Notes: a model not told the origin generated them from the sequence alone. Numbered from the stretch's first letter, positions 49,401-62,799 are shown. The stretch is DNA of 64,000 nucleotides from Rhynchospora pubera (GCA_028095005.1 CM051463.1:63216251-63280250); one strand, 5' to 3'. Translations and numbers: made by a program.

Positions 49401-52400
49401 CATTCTGGACTACAAATTGTGGAGGTTTTGTTTAAAGACACAAGAACAATAGTTAAACAAATTATATTAGTAAATGTATAAATTTGTTTGTTTTATGATT
49501 TAATCTTCTGATGACATGGTGCTTATGTGAGATATTGTAGGTGATTTGTGAGAAGTGTCAGATGGTGTCAAACCGATACGAGAACATGATGGATCTAACA
49601 GTTGAGATTCAAGGAGATTCTGAATCACTGGAGCAGTGCTTAGATCAGTTTACTGCTAGGGAGTGGCTTGATGGTGACAATAAGTACAAATGTGACGGGT
49701 AATCATCTTCTTTAATTGTTTTTATCATCTGATTATTGTATCTTTCACCTTATTAACTGGTGTATTCAATCAGATGCAAGGATTATGTGAAAGCCTGGAA
49801 GCAGCTCACAGTACATCAGCCACCAAACATACTTACAATTGCTCTTAAGAGATTTCAGGTCTGTCTTGTAACTCAATTTAGTCATCTTTGCATGAAAATT
49901 TTCAGTTTCTATTTTTTTTTCCCCAAAGTTACTGTCTTTGAAAATGTCCAAATGGTCTTTAGATGAGGAACTTACTGTGCTCCAGAAAAAAGTTAGAGAG
50001 TGAGGGAATGGTAGGGGAAAGGATGGAAGAGATTACTAAGTCAGTCACCTCCTTTACAACACAATTTGGAGGGGACAAAAAAGGTCCATTTTGCAGGGTA
50101 TAGGAGGTTGATTAGGTCTTTCCCTTTCCTCTCAGTAGATAAAGTTATGGAGCATGTAACTAGAAAATTGTCCCCTACCCTAGTAACCCTACCCCTCGTG
50201 TCCATCTTCTCCACTTCTTCTGGGGTAAGCCCTGAATTTGGAGGGGACAGAAAAGAATGCTCATTTCAGCTTTAGATGAAATGAATTCTTCCCCTTACCT
50301 CTTTATAATATTGTGAAGCAAGTACCTTTTAATTATTATTTGCTCCAGAACTTTTAACTTTTGAAGGGAAGAGAAGGGTAAAGGAGATAGGAGTGGGTCG
50401 ACTGTATGATCAATTCTTACCCCTCAAAATTCGTGTAAAATTTAACCTTCTCAAAGCCAACTTCTCCCATCCCTTTCCCTTCCTTTTACCCCCCTCGTTA
50501 GTGGTTCGGTATATGGATTCTGCAGGCTTATTTAGCCTGCTTACTTCTCTCAAGATTATAGGGAGTAACTATAAATGTGTCTTATAATGCTATTTATTTA
50601 ACATATATTTTGTTGTTGTTGCCTTATCATTTTTTCTTTTATAATTTTATAGAGCGGAAGGTTTGGAAAGCTGAACAAGAGAATAACATTTCCAACGAGA
50701 TTGGATCTGACCCCATACACAAGTGCTGGTATTGGACGTGACTTGTATGATCTATATGCAGTGGTGGTTCACTTGGACATGCTCAATGCCTCCTTCTTTG
50801 GCCATTATATTTGCTATATTAAGGACCACTTAGGCCGGTGGTTTCGGGTCGATGATTGCAAGGTTATATTTTTGTTTAATTTTTTTTTAAATGTTTATTT
50901 TAATGCAAGCCTTTCAGAAGTTTAGTATCTTGAATCATCCTTACAATGAAAATATCCTGCCTTTGTATATGGGGAGTACACCTTCAAATTTCTTCAATTG
51001 TGAGCTACTGCTTTGTATGTCGCTGTAGTTCTTGGCTTGAGGGAGGGGTGGGGTGTAGGTAGGTTAGGTGTCATTTGGAAATTCTTAGGTGGAAGGGAGA
51101 GCTATACTGGATTTTCTCAGTCTTATCGGAGTAAACATTAAATCTGGTACTAAAAGTAATTGCGGTTTATGCCTGTTCCAAAAATACGATTATCTTTTTT
51201 GGATCATGGTATTGCCTTCTGTTTTATTTCTCTTTTGGTTTCTTTTTGTATTTTTCGTACAACAATTTAATTGTGGAATAGTTTCTTTTATATTGCTGTA
51301 GGTTGCCTTGGTGGAACCTGAGGAGGTGCTTGCTCAAGGGGCATACATGCTCTTGTACACACGGTAGTCATCCCTTTTCTGGAACTTTACTATATAGAGA
51401 ATTTTCGCTGCATTCTGAAACACCAGAAATATCCTGTCTACCTATTGAAGTGATAAGAAGAATATGAAAATAGAAAGGCCCAATATTTATGGCTCCATTA
51501 TTTCCTGTGGCCCGTCTATGTATAAAATTAGGCATAGGGAGGCAGTTTTGATATTTTAGTAAAAAGTTGGACTGAGGTCGGGTCATTTTGAGGTTGTTAC
51601 ATATTGTAGTTTAAGATTTTACAAGGGCAGAAAAGAACAATCCCTTGATGACAGTACATTGTTATTTGTTTCTGTAGTTTAATCTCGTTTTTCTTTTTAA
51701 AAATATAGAGTCGCCCCTCGTCCTGGTCCTCTTACTACCCCAGAAGACCCTCCCACTGAACAAAGATTGCACAAGGCCATTCCCCCGTTACCTATGCCCA
51801 TAGGCCACGCGAAGGATGAGAGCTCCTCTCACATGAACGGGGAGACCCATCAACACTTCCTTCCCACAGGAATTAAAGGATCTGTAGAGACGGAACTGGA
51901 TGTATCTATCATGGGTGAAAACAAGAATGGTGATCTTGGCCCTGCTTCGCCACTGAGAGAAGATAACCTGTCCCTCAGCCCGACACACTTGAATTCTCCT
52001 AGACTTGGTGCCTGCACTGATTATAAGCAAACAGAAAATGACACATCAAGCAGTAGCACAAATGGAGGTTTAGAGAATGGTTCCAAAGTAAAGCCTTCAA
52101 AAGCAATGTTCTCACGAGGTTTTCTAGACAGGCCATACCGCAGCAAGCCACTGGACAAGAATAGACGTGCCCATTTGCCAGATTTTGACCAAAATCCTAA
52201 CCTTAACACTAATTATACCAACGGACTCTGCAATGGGGAGTTCTCTAATGGTGAAACTTCAACCAACAGAAATAGACAAACCGAGATTGTTGGTATGCCA
52301 TTCTCAAATGGAGAATCCTTGATTAAGGAGAATGGCAGCACTAATATTGGTTCTGGTACTGGTAGCGATATGGATAGCAGTAGTTTCAGCATTAGCAATG

Positions 52401-52669
52401 GGGGTTTGAAGGAAGGAGAGGTATCTCCGATGGATGATGGAGTAGATAGAATGGATCTGTCATGTTCAGATTTGAATGAAGAAGTCTCCAAATCAAATGG
52501 GCACTCGGCATTAGAAAATAACAAGAATGAAAATGGGATTGATTGCGGGATGCATGATGTGGTGCTTTCTCATGAGGATGGGTTGAGTCAAAATGGGTTG
52601 CGGCGTAGGGTGGTACACTCACAACCAGTGTTTAAAGCAACTGAACAGAATGGGATTGCTGATTTATAG
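46463..52669 (+). CDS. MYND-type ubiquitin-specific protease (UBP16-19 clade)
   Basis: Eleven exons: 46463-46725, 47347-47458, 47792-47880, 47979-48064, 48725-48893, 49227-49350, 49541-49698, 49774-49858, 50653-50862, 51302-51363 and 51709-52669. All junctions are GT-AG and phases agree, giving 2319 nt and 772 residues. It has an N-terminal membrane helix (about residues 10-32), a MYND zinc finger (CISCGNSGSKKCSGC with its second half on exon 2), then the USP domain with the Cys box CGLINCGNSCFAN split between exons 3 and 4, two CxxC pairs of the USP zinc ribbon (CEKCQ; KCDGCKD), and the His box FGHYICY...WFRVDDCKV. All catalytic residues are present. The 320-residue C-terminal tail is Asn/Ser/Gly-rich and probably disordered. 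The family removes ubiquitin from proteins; membrane anchoring is inferred. Confidence 0.93.
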
Positions 52670-53616
52670 GACAGATCAGGGATATTTATATTTAATATAT
52701 TAAGATAGATTTTTTAGAAAATAGATTTTTGCATGGTACCGCTTCCAGGAAGGGAGGAGTGGAGGTGTGCCTCTGGGTTTCTACAGTTGAAATTTGCAGG
52801 GTCTCAGATGTGCTCCTTTTGCCATGTCAGCATATACCAGTTGGTATATAGGCTAGTGTTTTAATTATGTAGGTCTTTTTTCATATCTACTTTTTGTTTA
52901 TAAGGTTGACTGAATAAGCCTTTACAAGTGGATAAGATATTTTAGTGTTCCTCTTTGAGTTTTTACGTTTGCTGATCTTTGTATTTTGGTTACATCTGAA
53001 TTGCTTTCTGGGTTGATATTTCACGTAAGAGGGACATGAGAAGTCCATAATAAGCGGTATGTGCATTCGCCTGATTTTCAAAATACGTAGAATATTTAAA
53101 TACAAAGTGCTATAATTATATAGAACTCGTGTAGCTTAAAATAATGAAAAACTGCAAGCATAATCATATATAATTTACCTACAGAATTTTACCTTGAAGA
53201 ATTTGAATTCTTCTACAAAATTTTAGAACGATGAATGATCAATTCGGCTCTTTAACTAATTAATATCAACTATTCAACTCCAATACCCAAGAAAATTAGA
53301 GATATACCGAATTGTATTGTATCTTTTCTGAAAAAATCTTCTTTCTTGCTGTTTATTTAAGCATGAATCCAGTTTTTCAACACCATGGAGCATTCCCATT
53401 TCCAAGCAAGACAGTATAAATTGTTAGCATCAAATTCGAAATTGTTAGAATATTAGATTATCGAGGAACATGCTTTCCTGCTGCTGGGTAATGGGTTGAA
53501 GAAATCATATTTTCCGGAAGAACACTTAAACATATCAGTATTTTAGAAGGGTCAAAACAAAAATTGGCCTTTCGTTTTCCCTCGACGCTCTCCAATTCGT
53601 CTCTCCACCTCTGACA
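52670..53616. other. UBP 3' UTR and short intergenic gap
   Basis: The first 200-250 bp look like the UBP 3' UTR. The rest is A/T-rich spacer with no recognisable gene. The CT-rich string just before 53617 is likely the leader of the next gene. Confidence 0.6.
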
Positions 53617-54042
53617 ATGGTAGCACTATCTGCCATTGCTCCGTTGTTCTCTCTCACTCCCACATCTCCTATTCCCAAAACCCTCAACCATTACACCTCG
53701 CGAACCAATACCATCTCCACGCGCACATCCCGTCGCAACATCTCTCTCTCAGCTCAATCCAACGGCGGAAACGGAAACGGAAACAGTAACGGCCCTAACG
53801 GCGACGGAGGAGGATTGGAAGAACGGCGCGGATCGCCGTTAATCGACCTGAGACGGTGGAGAGATCTGCTGAGCGCGGATCCCGAGAACATCGCGGCCGT
53901 GGGATTGACGGGGCTGCTGGCCTGGGCTTCCGTACAGGCTTTGTTTCAGCTGCTCTTTATCTCCCTCGCTATTGTTTTGGCGGCGCTTAAGTATTCCTTC
54001 ATCGCTGCTCTTCTCCTCTTCATTCTCATCACGCTTCTATAG
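53617..54042 (+). CDS. Small putative plastid-targeted membrane protein, 141 aa
   Basis: Single coding exon. The first 45 or so residues are rich in Ser, Thr, Pro and Arg with almost no acidic residues, typical of a chloroplast transit peptide. A Gly/Asn-rich linker (about 46-68) follows, then a charged stretch ending RRWRDLLSADPENIAA, and two hydrophobic segments (about 93-117 and 119-141) reaching the C-terminus. I do not recognise the family. TAG ends at 54042 and the next base but one starts GTAAGTA, a strong donor, so the 3' UTR is probably spliced. Confidence 0.75.
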   Translation: MVALSAIAPLFSLTPTSPIPKTLNHYTSRTNTISTRTSRRNISLSAQSNGGNGNGNSNGPNGDGGGLEERRGSPLIDLRRWRDLLSADPENIAAVGLTGLLAWASVQALFQLLFISLAIVLAALKYSFIAALLLFILITLL

Positions 54043-56605
54043 CGTAAGTACTAAGTAGTGTTCTTGTATTGTTACAACTGAACTTGTTATGGTCGACAAT
54101 TTATAGACCTTAATTGAGCCTCAATTTCACCTTGCCTAGTTAAGCAACTGCTTAGATAGCTTCTTTCTCTAATTCCTTAACATTAGCTATTGTAAGCAAA
54201 GTTTGGTGTCTATGCTTTCTCATATTTTTGTTCCATGCTGTATTCAGTTAATTCTCCTTGTACTGTTAATCATGACATTCTATTTGGCATCAATTGGGCA
54301 ATGGAAAGCAGTGAACTGTGGTAACCCGGGTTTACTATTTATTAGTTTTCATCAGGATGCTATTTGACCTATTTAAGACATAATAGGTAATTGAGACTAG
54401 ATTAATGAATTAGAAGGTCAAATAAAATTAAGTGAATCGTGAAACTAAGTTTCTGTCTGAAGAATGTAAATGAAAGAGATGGTCAATTGGAATTAAGTGC
54501 CCTTTTGCTGACTCAATTAGGATTTGGGATGGACTTGGAAAAGTTTATTCAGCACTATGGCCAAATTTAAAAACTAAGGTACTGTGTCACCAACAGATAA
54601 ACTGGAAACTCATATTGGTATTATTTGGTAGTGTCACTTGCTTAAAGAACAAATTAGGATATTATCAGAGAAAAAGATGACTAAATGAGTGAACATTTTT
54701 TCCTTTTCACTTTGTGCCCTGTCCTCTCTAGCACCAAGCTGAATAAATTTTCTGTAGCCCTTCTATTTGCAATTGGACAACCATATAATTTTGTCCAGCC
54801 TTACCTTTTTTTAATCTAAATTTATTAAACTGAAACTAGGTTCATAATTATTTGTCACCTACTCCCATTACAATATGTGGAACTAATTACCCTCAATTTG
54901 TCTCTGATGATGTGTTTACACACCGAAATAAAGGAAATACAAAAATTGGGGGACGCCCTGTGGTATTGATGCCAGTACAAGAGCAGACCATACATTACAA
55001 TACCCAACGAATTATTCTTGATGATTCGCTTTTGCATGTGTCCCAATTTTTCTTATATTATTGATCCCTATGAAAACCCAAAAACATATTACTTGGTAGT
55101 TGGTACAGGTGCATCGTGGTAACAGATTTTAACTGATACATAAGCCTTCTCTGCTGGCAAGAAATCTGAAGATTATTTTTCCTTGCTCAAGACATCATAT
55201 AATTTGCTTTTAACTTGTTTTCATGTAGAGCCAAAATCGAGTTGTCCTCCAGAAGGTTAGGAATACAGACATGCTTAAAATTGGTGTGCAGGACTTTCTT
55301 GATCATTGGCTGAAGTCAGATATCCAAACAGATGAACGGTTGTAAAGAGTGAATTGCAGTTCCTAACATTCTTCTAACTGAATGCTTTGTACTTAATGGA
55401 GAAACATGCCTGGAAACGTTTTCAAAATAGGAGATCTTGTTGATTACAATTTCCATCTCTTCATAAGTCTCCAGTTGGTGCTAGGGAGTTGGGAGTCCCT
55501 GATTGTGCATGAATTAGGCTTGAGGAGCATCTCCTTGATATTGATCATTTGCGGCGTTTAAATTTAACATAGAAAATTGATGCAGACCAATTTTATGTAC
55601 AAAAGGGTTGACTGATCTGAGTGATCTCAGTAATTGAAGTTGATATATTGTTATTGATTGAATTGCCCTAAGTTGAATCCTCCAACCTTGTGGGACCGCC
55701 TTAATACAATGAATTTTTTTTTAAAACTGTGTGTGTGTGTTTTTTTTTTTTTTGAAAGTACTGAAGTAGAAAGAAATAATTTACAAGACCGTGTTTGGAA
55801 TATAACCTATACCAGATATATAAATATTAAAGTACTTGATTTTGCAGAATTTTTTTATGTAAAATTTCAAATGGTATTTCTATTGTTTGATGTTAGCTAA
55901 TTTCGTGTGTTTGTTATGCATTTGTTATGCAATTGCTGAGATGTTTGACTCTGCGCCTGGTAGGTTTCTTCTTTTGTTGAACTTTCTAAGTCCTGTGGTT
56001 TAGGATCTGGTTTGTAAAACTTTATTTTGCTTTACAGATGACGCAGCCCACTTCTTTGGGTATTCTTATATAAAAAATATATATTTATATTGCTTGAAAT
56101 TTGATATCCAATTAATCTACGATGTCACCAACAAATTTATAATTATTTTTGTTATTAGAATTTTTCTCAATTAGATTGAAAAAAATATTATTAGGATTGT
56201 GCGGTTGACCACTATCGTCAAACACCCTATTATCGTTCGTTAGCTTACAATAACATAACTTAAAATCCAATACTGAACAGCTTATTGGGATTAACATAAC
56301 ATATAATAACTACCATTCAGGACCATTTAAAATAAAATACAAAATTACAAACTAAATCTGAAATTATATCATCCACATTGATGGACGCCTAGATGTATCT
56401 TTAGCACAAACAAGGACCTTGTTCTTCAGTGCAGAACAGTAAACTAACAATTACACCAAACTAAACATAACCAAAAAACCCAAATGCAAATCCTAAAATA
56501 TACCAACACCACAGATCGCCAAATAAAGATGGCATCAACCGCATAACAAACAGTAAATAAAGAAAAGAACAAACAGCCATCCATCAAAACTTTACAGCCA
56601 GAGCA
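54043..56605. other. Probable 3' UTR intron and exon, then intergenic spacer
   Basis: Donor GTAAGTA at 54044 and acceptor TTTTCATGTAG ending at 55228 bound a likely 1185-bp intron, with a 3' UTR exon from 55229 to roughly 55600. Beyond this is A/T-rich spacer with a (TG)n then T-run at about 55728-55754 and, from about 56400, the probable 3' UTR of the minus-strand DEM/VID27-like gene. No further gene seen. Confidence 0.5.
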
Positions 56606-59591
56606 CTATAGGCGACGGCTGGAAATGCTGAAGGAGCTAACTTTCATAGGAGTGGCAACAACCAAAGGTGCCTCAGGAGAGTCTGTGACAGCAAATTTAT
56701 CATGCATAAATCTGCTGTCTACAATTGACTCCTCTTTTGGTATGATCTTATAGCAGTAGCAGCTCTTTAAACCTTCTTGGTTTAGATAGCACTCATGGTT
56801 GCTCTTCTTCACTTGCTCAAAGTTCCAAATGATGCTGAACTTGCCAACTGTCGCCACCAAGTGCCTCTCCTGCTTCCCATTCTCTGTCACCTGTTTATAG
56901 CATGGAAATAAATAAATATATACAAAAGCAAGAGAATGGAAGAAACAATTAACATTAAAACTTTCAGCAAAACAAATTAAAAAAAAATGTGTAATGGACA
57001 AACTAATTGATTAATACAGATTATTGAAAGTTGGAAGCAAAAAGAGTGACACATACTTTCCTTTTTTTATTATCTTTCTCAGCTTGTGTTCTGTTTTATT
57101 CTACAGTTCAAAGTCAACACATTAATTAATATTAATTAACGTACACAATGAAGGACCTTAAGTAGCAGTTTCCAGCATCATGCCAGTATCACTTGATACC
57201 AGCATGAAAAATAAAACCAATTACATACATATATCATGCCAATCTGGCCTCATATTAGTGTAGAATAGACAGTAGCATACATAAAAGAACACTGTTGGCA
57301 TCAACCAGACTAGCTATAGATGATTCTAAGAACTTCTGTGTACATTTGTTTTAAGTATGTGAGTGAGAGAGATAGAGAGAGTGAGTGAGAGAGAGAGCAT
57401 GAAGAACTGTCTCTGACTAATGCCAAATGTATTAGAAAATGAAGTTGAGAACTATAGTGATTAGAAGGTCAGAATTTTCTTCGAATAGTTAGTGCAAAAA
57501 CAGAAAAAGTAAAAGAGCCCCAAAATGGATTGGAAATAGGATCACGTACCCATGAAAATTGACCCCCACGAAATTTATTGTTCACTCCAGCAAGATGTGA
57601 ATCAAGAGGAGTAAGCTTCAAGAGCCTTGGGGCTGCTATTCTATTCCCCATTCTTCCACCAAACCCTGTTTTCTCTTTGCCATCCTTATCTATAAAAATT
57701 GTGCAGATCAAGACAAGGTATGTGTCTGTGGTACCAAGAATCCATTTCCCATCATAGGTCACATCGACATGTGTAATTGGTGAACCAAGACCGGGGAATG
57801 CAGTTTTAGCCATTCTCATAGAGCTTTTGGAATACAACCTGCGCATAGTGTACAATAGTATAATTAATGTTCATAATCCTTTTTTTCCCTGGTAAAAAGA
57901 ATGAAAAAAAGAATACAATATTGAAAATCTCAAAATCTAGTGTCACACACACCACCCTGTTACCACCCAAATTAAAGTTAGTTGGTTTTCAGGATCATGA
58001 CGAAATAGCCTCAGCTGAAAACAATAATTCTGTATGTACCCCAATCAAACATCACTTTTCAGCACATCCCTATATATATCAATAATTTAATGAGTCCTCT
58101 TCTGTGCAGAGCTTTTCTGCATTAGCTTTTTTTGCGGTCTGTATGCTAATATATCTATAGATTTAAAAAAAATAATCAAATCTTTCCTATTCAGTTAAGC
58201 TCTTACCTAATTTTACCATCAATGGACCCAACTACAATTGAGCCATCCCCGGTTGAGGCAAAACATTGAAAGTTTGTACCTCTTGCAAACTGGTGACCTT
58301 GTGTCCAGTTCAAAACCGGGGTGTCAGCTGCAGAATCTGCTAAATTTTGAACAATTCCATGTCTGTCCCTCATGTCCCACCTGCACAACCTATTATCATC
58401 CAGACCCAAAAATGTTGACTCTGAAGGGTCTAACTGGGCACCTTTACTGTCATTGGTTATGTCTCTCATTGTGATGTCAGCACCATCTTTCTCAAATTTC
58501 CACTGTGTCACTACCCTGCCAGTCTCTATGTCAATCTGATTGACACCAGTTGTATGTGGCTTTCCCTCATTGGCTGGGCTCATGAGCAACATGTTCGTCT
58601 CGGCACGCATCAGCAGTGCTTTTTTCGGAGTGGAAAACAGGTTTTGGTTTGATGAACCAGGAGCTGAGAACTTTACTGCAACACCTTTTCCATGCACTCC
58701 ATGCGAGAAATTTTTGACCACTTGGATGCCGGCCTTACCAACCAAGAAACTGTTATCCAGTGCACCTAGTGCAAGGGACTGTATACCCAATTCAGCCGCA
58801 GCCTCTTCTTCAAATTCTTCCAGTAGTTCGCGGCTTTCTATGCTCAATGCAGAGCGTGGGGTCTTCTTGGCAGGATTGGGCCCAAAACTTTCCTTTGCAT
58901 CCTCCCAAATAGAGTCATCAGCCGCATCAGGCTGAGCCCAGCCTATGAAGTCCTTTCCATAAACCTTGACCCTGTTTTCCTGCGTCGCCTCAACCCCATA
59001 CGTGTTTTCAAATAGGCAATCCTGATATTGTTTGAAGAAAAACGAGTAACCTTGTGGGTGTAGAAATTTGATGGCCCAAACCCCATCTGCTACAAAATCA
59101 ACCCGTTTCTGAGCAGGGAAGGACTTCAATTGCAGAGCTGGTCCAATTGGGGCTCGAATCTTGGACCCTACAACCAAGCACCATGGTGCATTAGGGTTTG
59201 GCGAGGAGTCAGAATCATCCTCATCGGATGAGCCACGGCGACTGAAGGAGAATGCTGTTAGTTTCTCAGAAGGGACCCACCGGGCAGAGGGATTGCTCCC
59301 TCCCACGTGAAGGTAGAGTTTGACGGCGTTGGGGGAACTAGGGTTAGGGTTTGGCGACTTGGGATTGGGAGAAGAGATGGGGTTGGAGTACTTGAGATGG
59401 AGCGACTTGAGCTTGCGATCGAGAGCATCCAGAGATTGAGGCGTTGAGGCACTCGGGCTAGGATTGGGATTTCGAGTTGGAGTCGCGTATTCTTCCTCCT
59501 CGGACTGAGATTGTTCGTCTTCTTCCTCTTCGTCAGTGTACTGGTCGGAGTCGGAGAGGTCGGGGCCATCTCGGCTGTGAGATCCTCCCAT
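56606..59591 (-). CDS. DEM: VID27-family protein, DEM-like
   Basis: Three exons on the minus strand: 59591-58207, 57838-57550 and 56890-56606. Junction phases agree (AG|G and phase 0), giving 1959 nt and 652 residues, about 72 kDa. The N-terminus is Ser/Pro/Glu-rich and disordered (about 1-110). It is followed by a PH-like region (WVPSEKLTAFSFS, FPAQKRVDFVADGVWAIKF) and a C-terminal VID27/WD-like beta-propeller (LLMSPANEGKPHTTGVNQIDIETGRVV, FLGLDDNRLCRWDMR, CFASTGDGSIVVGSIDGKIR). This matches the plant VID27-related family, which includes tomato DEFECTIVE EMBRYO AND MERISTEMS and resembles yeast Vid27. Tomato dem mutants lack organised meristems; the biochemical role is unclear. A GA/CT tract at 59714-59733 lies in the likely 5' UTR. 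Confidence 0.9.
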
Positions 59592-60477
59592 GGCGAATCG
59601 AGATCTGGGTTAGGGTTTTGGCCGTTTGAGAGAGAAGAGGAGTAGGAGTAAGAGAGTGTGGGAAGAAGAAGAAGCGATTTGAAATTTGAAAAAGATGAAG
59701 CCACTTGACGAATAGAGAGAGAGAGAGAGAGAGTGGTAATTATTATTTAATAATGTTTAAATTTTGTTATTCAATAGAAACCTCTCATGGACCGACTCAC
59801 GTACAGGTCGGTCCCACTTTTGTGACGAAGTGGGAGCGCAGGTCGGTGACTCACTCTTTGCAAACATTGTTAAGGGAGTCGGAATAGATCCAGCCCAAAT
59901 GCCCAATGCATAATTTAACGACCGAAGGCCTTTTCAGCACCTTAAGAATTGAATTAATTCGATATCTCATAAATCCTTTTAATTAAATTGAATACTAATT
60001 ATATTTCAAGCGAATTTTTTGAAATAAAAGAATACTATTTATAGAGGCCACAATGTAAATTAGAGTTTATTCTTCTTATATGCCTAACGGGAATTGAATT
60101 CGTTACCTTTAGGATAACTACAGTGTCACTGACCATCTGAACTAAAAGAATACTATTTATAGAGACTTTAGCCCACTGATTATCACTTTATAGAGCCTTT
60201 AGGATAACGAGAGTGCCACTGATCATCTGAACTCCACTTACCTCTAGGATATTTGAAGTGAATTATCGCTCTATTTTTAGTGAATCATCACTTTATTTAG
60301 AAATCAGAACACTAAGATGTATATTGGCTGAACTGATTGGAGATTCGATATAAGATCTCTTTCCTATTAAATTTTTTCAGTTTGCAACCCCTTCGGTATT
60401 TATTACTTCGATTCGAATCCAGTGTAAATTAAACTGAACTCAACTATATTGATGGTATTAACACATCAGCTTTCCTA

Positions 60478-60880
60478 AATCTTTGGGAGTAATGCTAGAA
60501 TCAAATATATAGGATGTCAAACACGATCCAAACGTCGACTATTAAAATTTCATACGGCCGATCCAAACCGTTCAATATGATATCTATATTAAAATATCCT
60601 TAAAAATCAATTTTATATTTTTTCAAATTTTCTAACTATTTTTTTCGAATTTTCGAAATTGGAGGGTTCATAACTTTTTAGATTGAGCATTTTAAAAAAT
60701 TCCAAAAAAATAGTAAAAAAATTTGAAAAAATATAAAATTTGGTCTCCACGAAGATTTTATAACGTAGAACAATTTGAACGGTTTGGATCTGTCATTTTA
60801 ATTTTAAAAATTAAAATTTTATCATGTTGGACAAGTGTATTTGTCCTATATGTTTGACACTAGCCACTCCCAATCTTTGG
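60478..60880. mobile_element. MULE-type MITE with 9-bp target-site duplication
   Basis: AATCTTTGG occurs at 60478-60486 and again at 60872-60880. Between them a 385-bp A/T-rich element has long imperfect terminal inverted repeats: the left end GAGTAATGCTAG...ATATATAGGA and GATCCAAACCGTTCAA correspond to the reverse of the right end, GGGAGTGGCTAG...ACATATAGGA and GATCCAAACCGTTCAA. It has no coding capacity. A 9-bp duplication is typical of Mutator-like elements. Confidence 0.8.
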
Positions 60881-62042
60881 AGGATTTTTTTTTATTTTAG
60901 AAATGCTTGGAAGAGGCTACGAAGAGAAAATAGAAAAGAAGAAAAGGAAAAGGAAAGAAACTGTCCATCTAACTCTCCATATATATTACTTCTGTTAACT
61001 ATAATTACATAGCTGTTAAGTGAAACTACATATTTCAGTTATACTTTTTTGTTCAAATTGAGTTTTAAAAAATATATCATTTGATATTCTATCAAAGACC
61101 ATTAAATGTAGCTACACCATTACGAAGTTTAATAATTTTGATGAACTTTAAAAAAAATTGCATTGTATTTCATCATTTTTATATGCATGTTTACATGATA
61201 TATATAGAGGTAAATCACATTACAAATTTAGTTTTTTACAATTATCATGTTTGTAAAATTATTTTATGTTAAACATCACCAGAACATATCTGGTTTTCTA
61301 TATAAAATACAGATAATGTTTGAAAAGTCGGATTTTCAAAACTTATTGCACTAAATAATTTGCTATATATTCGAACTTACTATTCAGATGCCAAGTAGGA
61401 TACAATTTGGAAACATTGGCTACTACCAAGCATCTTAAAAAAAAAAAGAAAAAAAAAAGAAAGAAGAAGGAAGAAGCAACAGACAAACATTGACGATTGA
61501 TTCCTATACTTGCAATAGCAACTAAGAATAATTTTCTATTTCAAAAATTTAGCAGCTAGATATGATCCACATCATATGCACATAACTCATGTGAACAATG
61601 AGAAAATATGGTACAAGTTTCACTGTTTAACAAATGATTTAAAATTTATTATGATCCACACTATATGCTTATCAAACGTTATTATGATCCACACTAAATG
61701 CCAATTAATATTCAATTGCATGAAAATTGATAAATGTTCAATCTATATGGATGTCAATATGTTTCTATTTTTTTTTTTAAAAAAAAAAGATTTCTCTTTG
61801 AAAATGTGTTGTACATAGCCACTGTTAATCAATTCCAATGCATCAAATTAAATGTCAGATAAGACTCCATGCTGGTACTGTAGTAGCATAGATGAAAAAA
61901 AAAAAGGAAAAAAAGAAAAGAAAAACAGAGTACTGTTCTACCTTGACTATGAATGTTAGTTAACAATAGCAATCACCTATTACGTCTTCTCTATGTCTGC
62001 CTTAGGTAATGTAATGACTAATAACACACATTAGACGTTTCG

Positions 62043-62189
62043 AATATCCCATTCTTTTGTAATATAACTAGATTGGGACGCCTAGATAATGGGCTATATA
62101 AGAAATGTACAATTAAATATCCCATTCTTTTGTAAATATAACTAGATTGGGACGCCTAGATAATAGGCAATATAAGAAATGTACAATTA
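62043..62189 (+). repeat. 73-bp tandem duplication
   Basis: AATATCCCATTCTTTTGT...AAGAAATGTACAATTA occurs at 62043 and again at 62116 with about three differences. Confidence 0.9.
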
Positions 62190-62291
62190 TTATATATCTT
62201 GATAGATTATTTCGTTATGAACTTATGATGAAAATGTCTCCTCGTGGGGCTGCTTTCGAGTCGACATCAAATATGGTATGCGTATGCTACT

Positions 62292-62559
62292 TAGGCCTGG
62301 CAACCGTATACCATTTTTCGTGCACGTTCCGTCCAAACGGAACGATATATAAAATTTTATTACATTTCAGGGACGAAACGGTAAACGAAATGTGTTTCGT
62401 CATTCGTTTGGGGTGAAATACAGTGTAAGTATACACGTTCCATGACATTCCGTTTGGACGGAACGATTAACGAATCGTCCGGTACATTTCGTTACCATAT
62501 AACTGAACGACAAACGAAACGGGCCATTCCGCCGTTGTCAACGTTTGACGGCCCTATGA
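62292..62559. mobile_element. Possible decayed hAT-type MITE
   Basis: The left end TAGGCCTGGCAACCGTA and the inverted right end TAGGGCCGTCAAACGTT agree at about 12 of 17 positions. The flanks ATGCTACT and ATCCTACT agree at 7 of 8, compatible with an 8-bp target duplication. The interior is full of inverted TTCCGTTTGGACGGAACGAT and ACGAAAC words. Confidence 0.35.
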
Positions 62560-62799
62560 ATCCTACTAATATAGGACGAATATACTTTTTAATAAAATGA
62601 ATTAAGTGGCTAGCTTGTGTTAATCCATATTCCATGGGCATTAAGAGAGGTGCAAATGCAAATGTATTGCTTTTCACTTTTTTCAGTTGAACTGCTCCGA
62701 TTATAGTATTATATTGACAAATAGTAAAATTGACAGTGTTTTTATTAACCAAAAAAAAAATAAAAATCAAACAATGAATTGCAATCCTCGTACTTCTCA

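Larger units (their letters stand above)
59592..62799. other. Intergenic DNA with small repeats
   Basis: No gene seen. It contains the (GA)n tract at 59714-59733, a degenerate direct duplication at about 60025-60235 (ACTATTTATAGAG and TTTAGGATAAC words), a MITE at 60487-60871, ATGATCCACA words repeated at about 61562, 61650 and 61685, a 73-bp tandem duplication at 62043-62189, and a possible decayed hAT-type MITE at 62292-62559. Confidence 0.7.

Noticed and set aside
59258..59704. 148-aa minus-strand frame overlapping the start of the DEM-like gene
   Set aside because: Different reading frame of the same exon; Ser/Pro/Thr-rich with no domain, while the 59591 frame carries the conserved protein.
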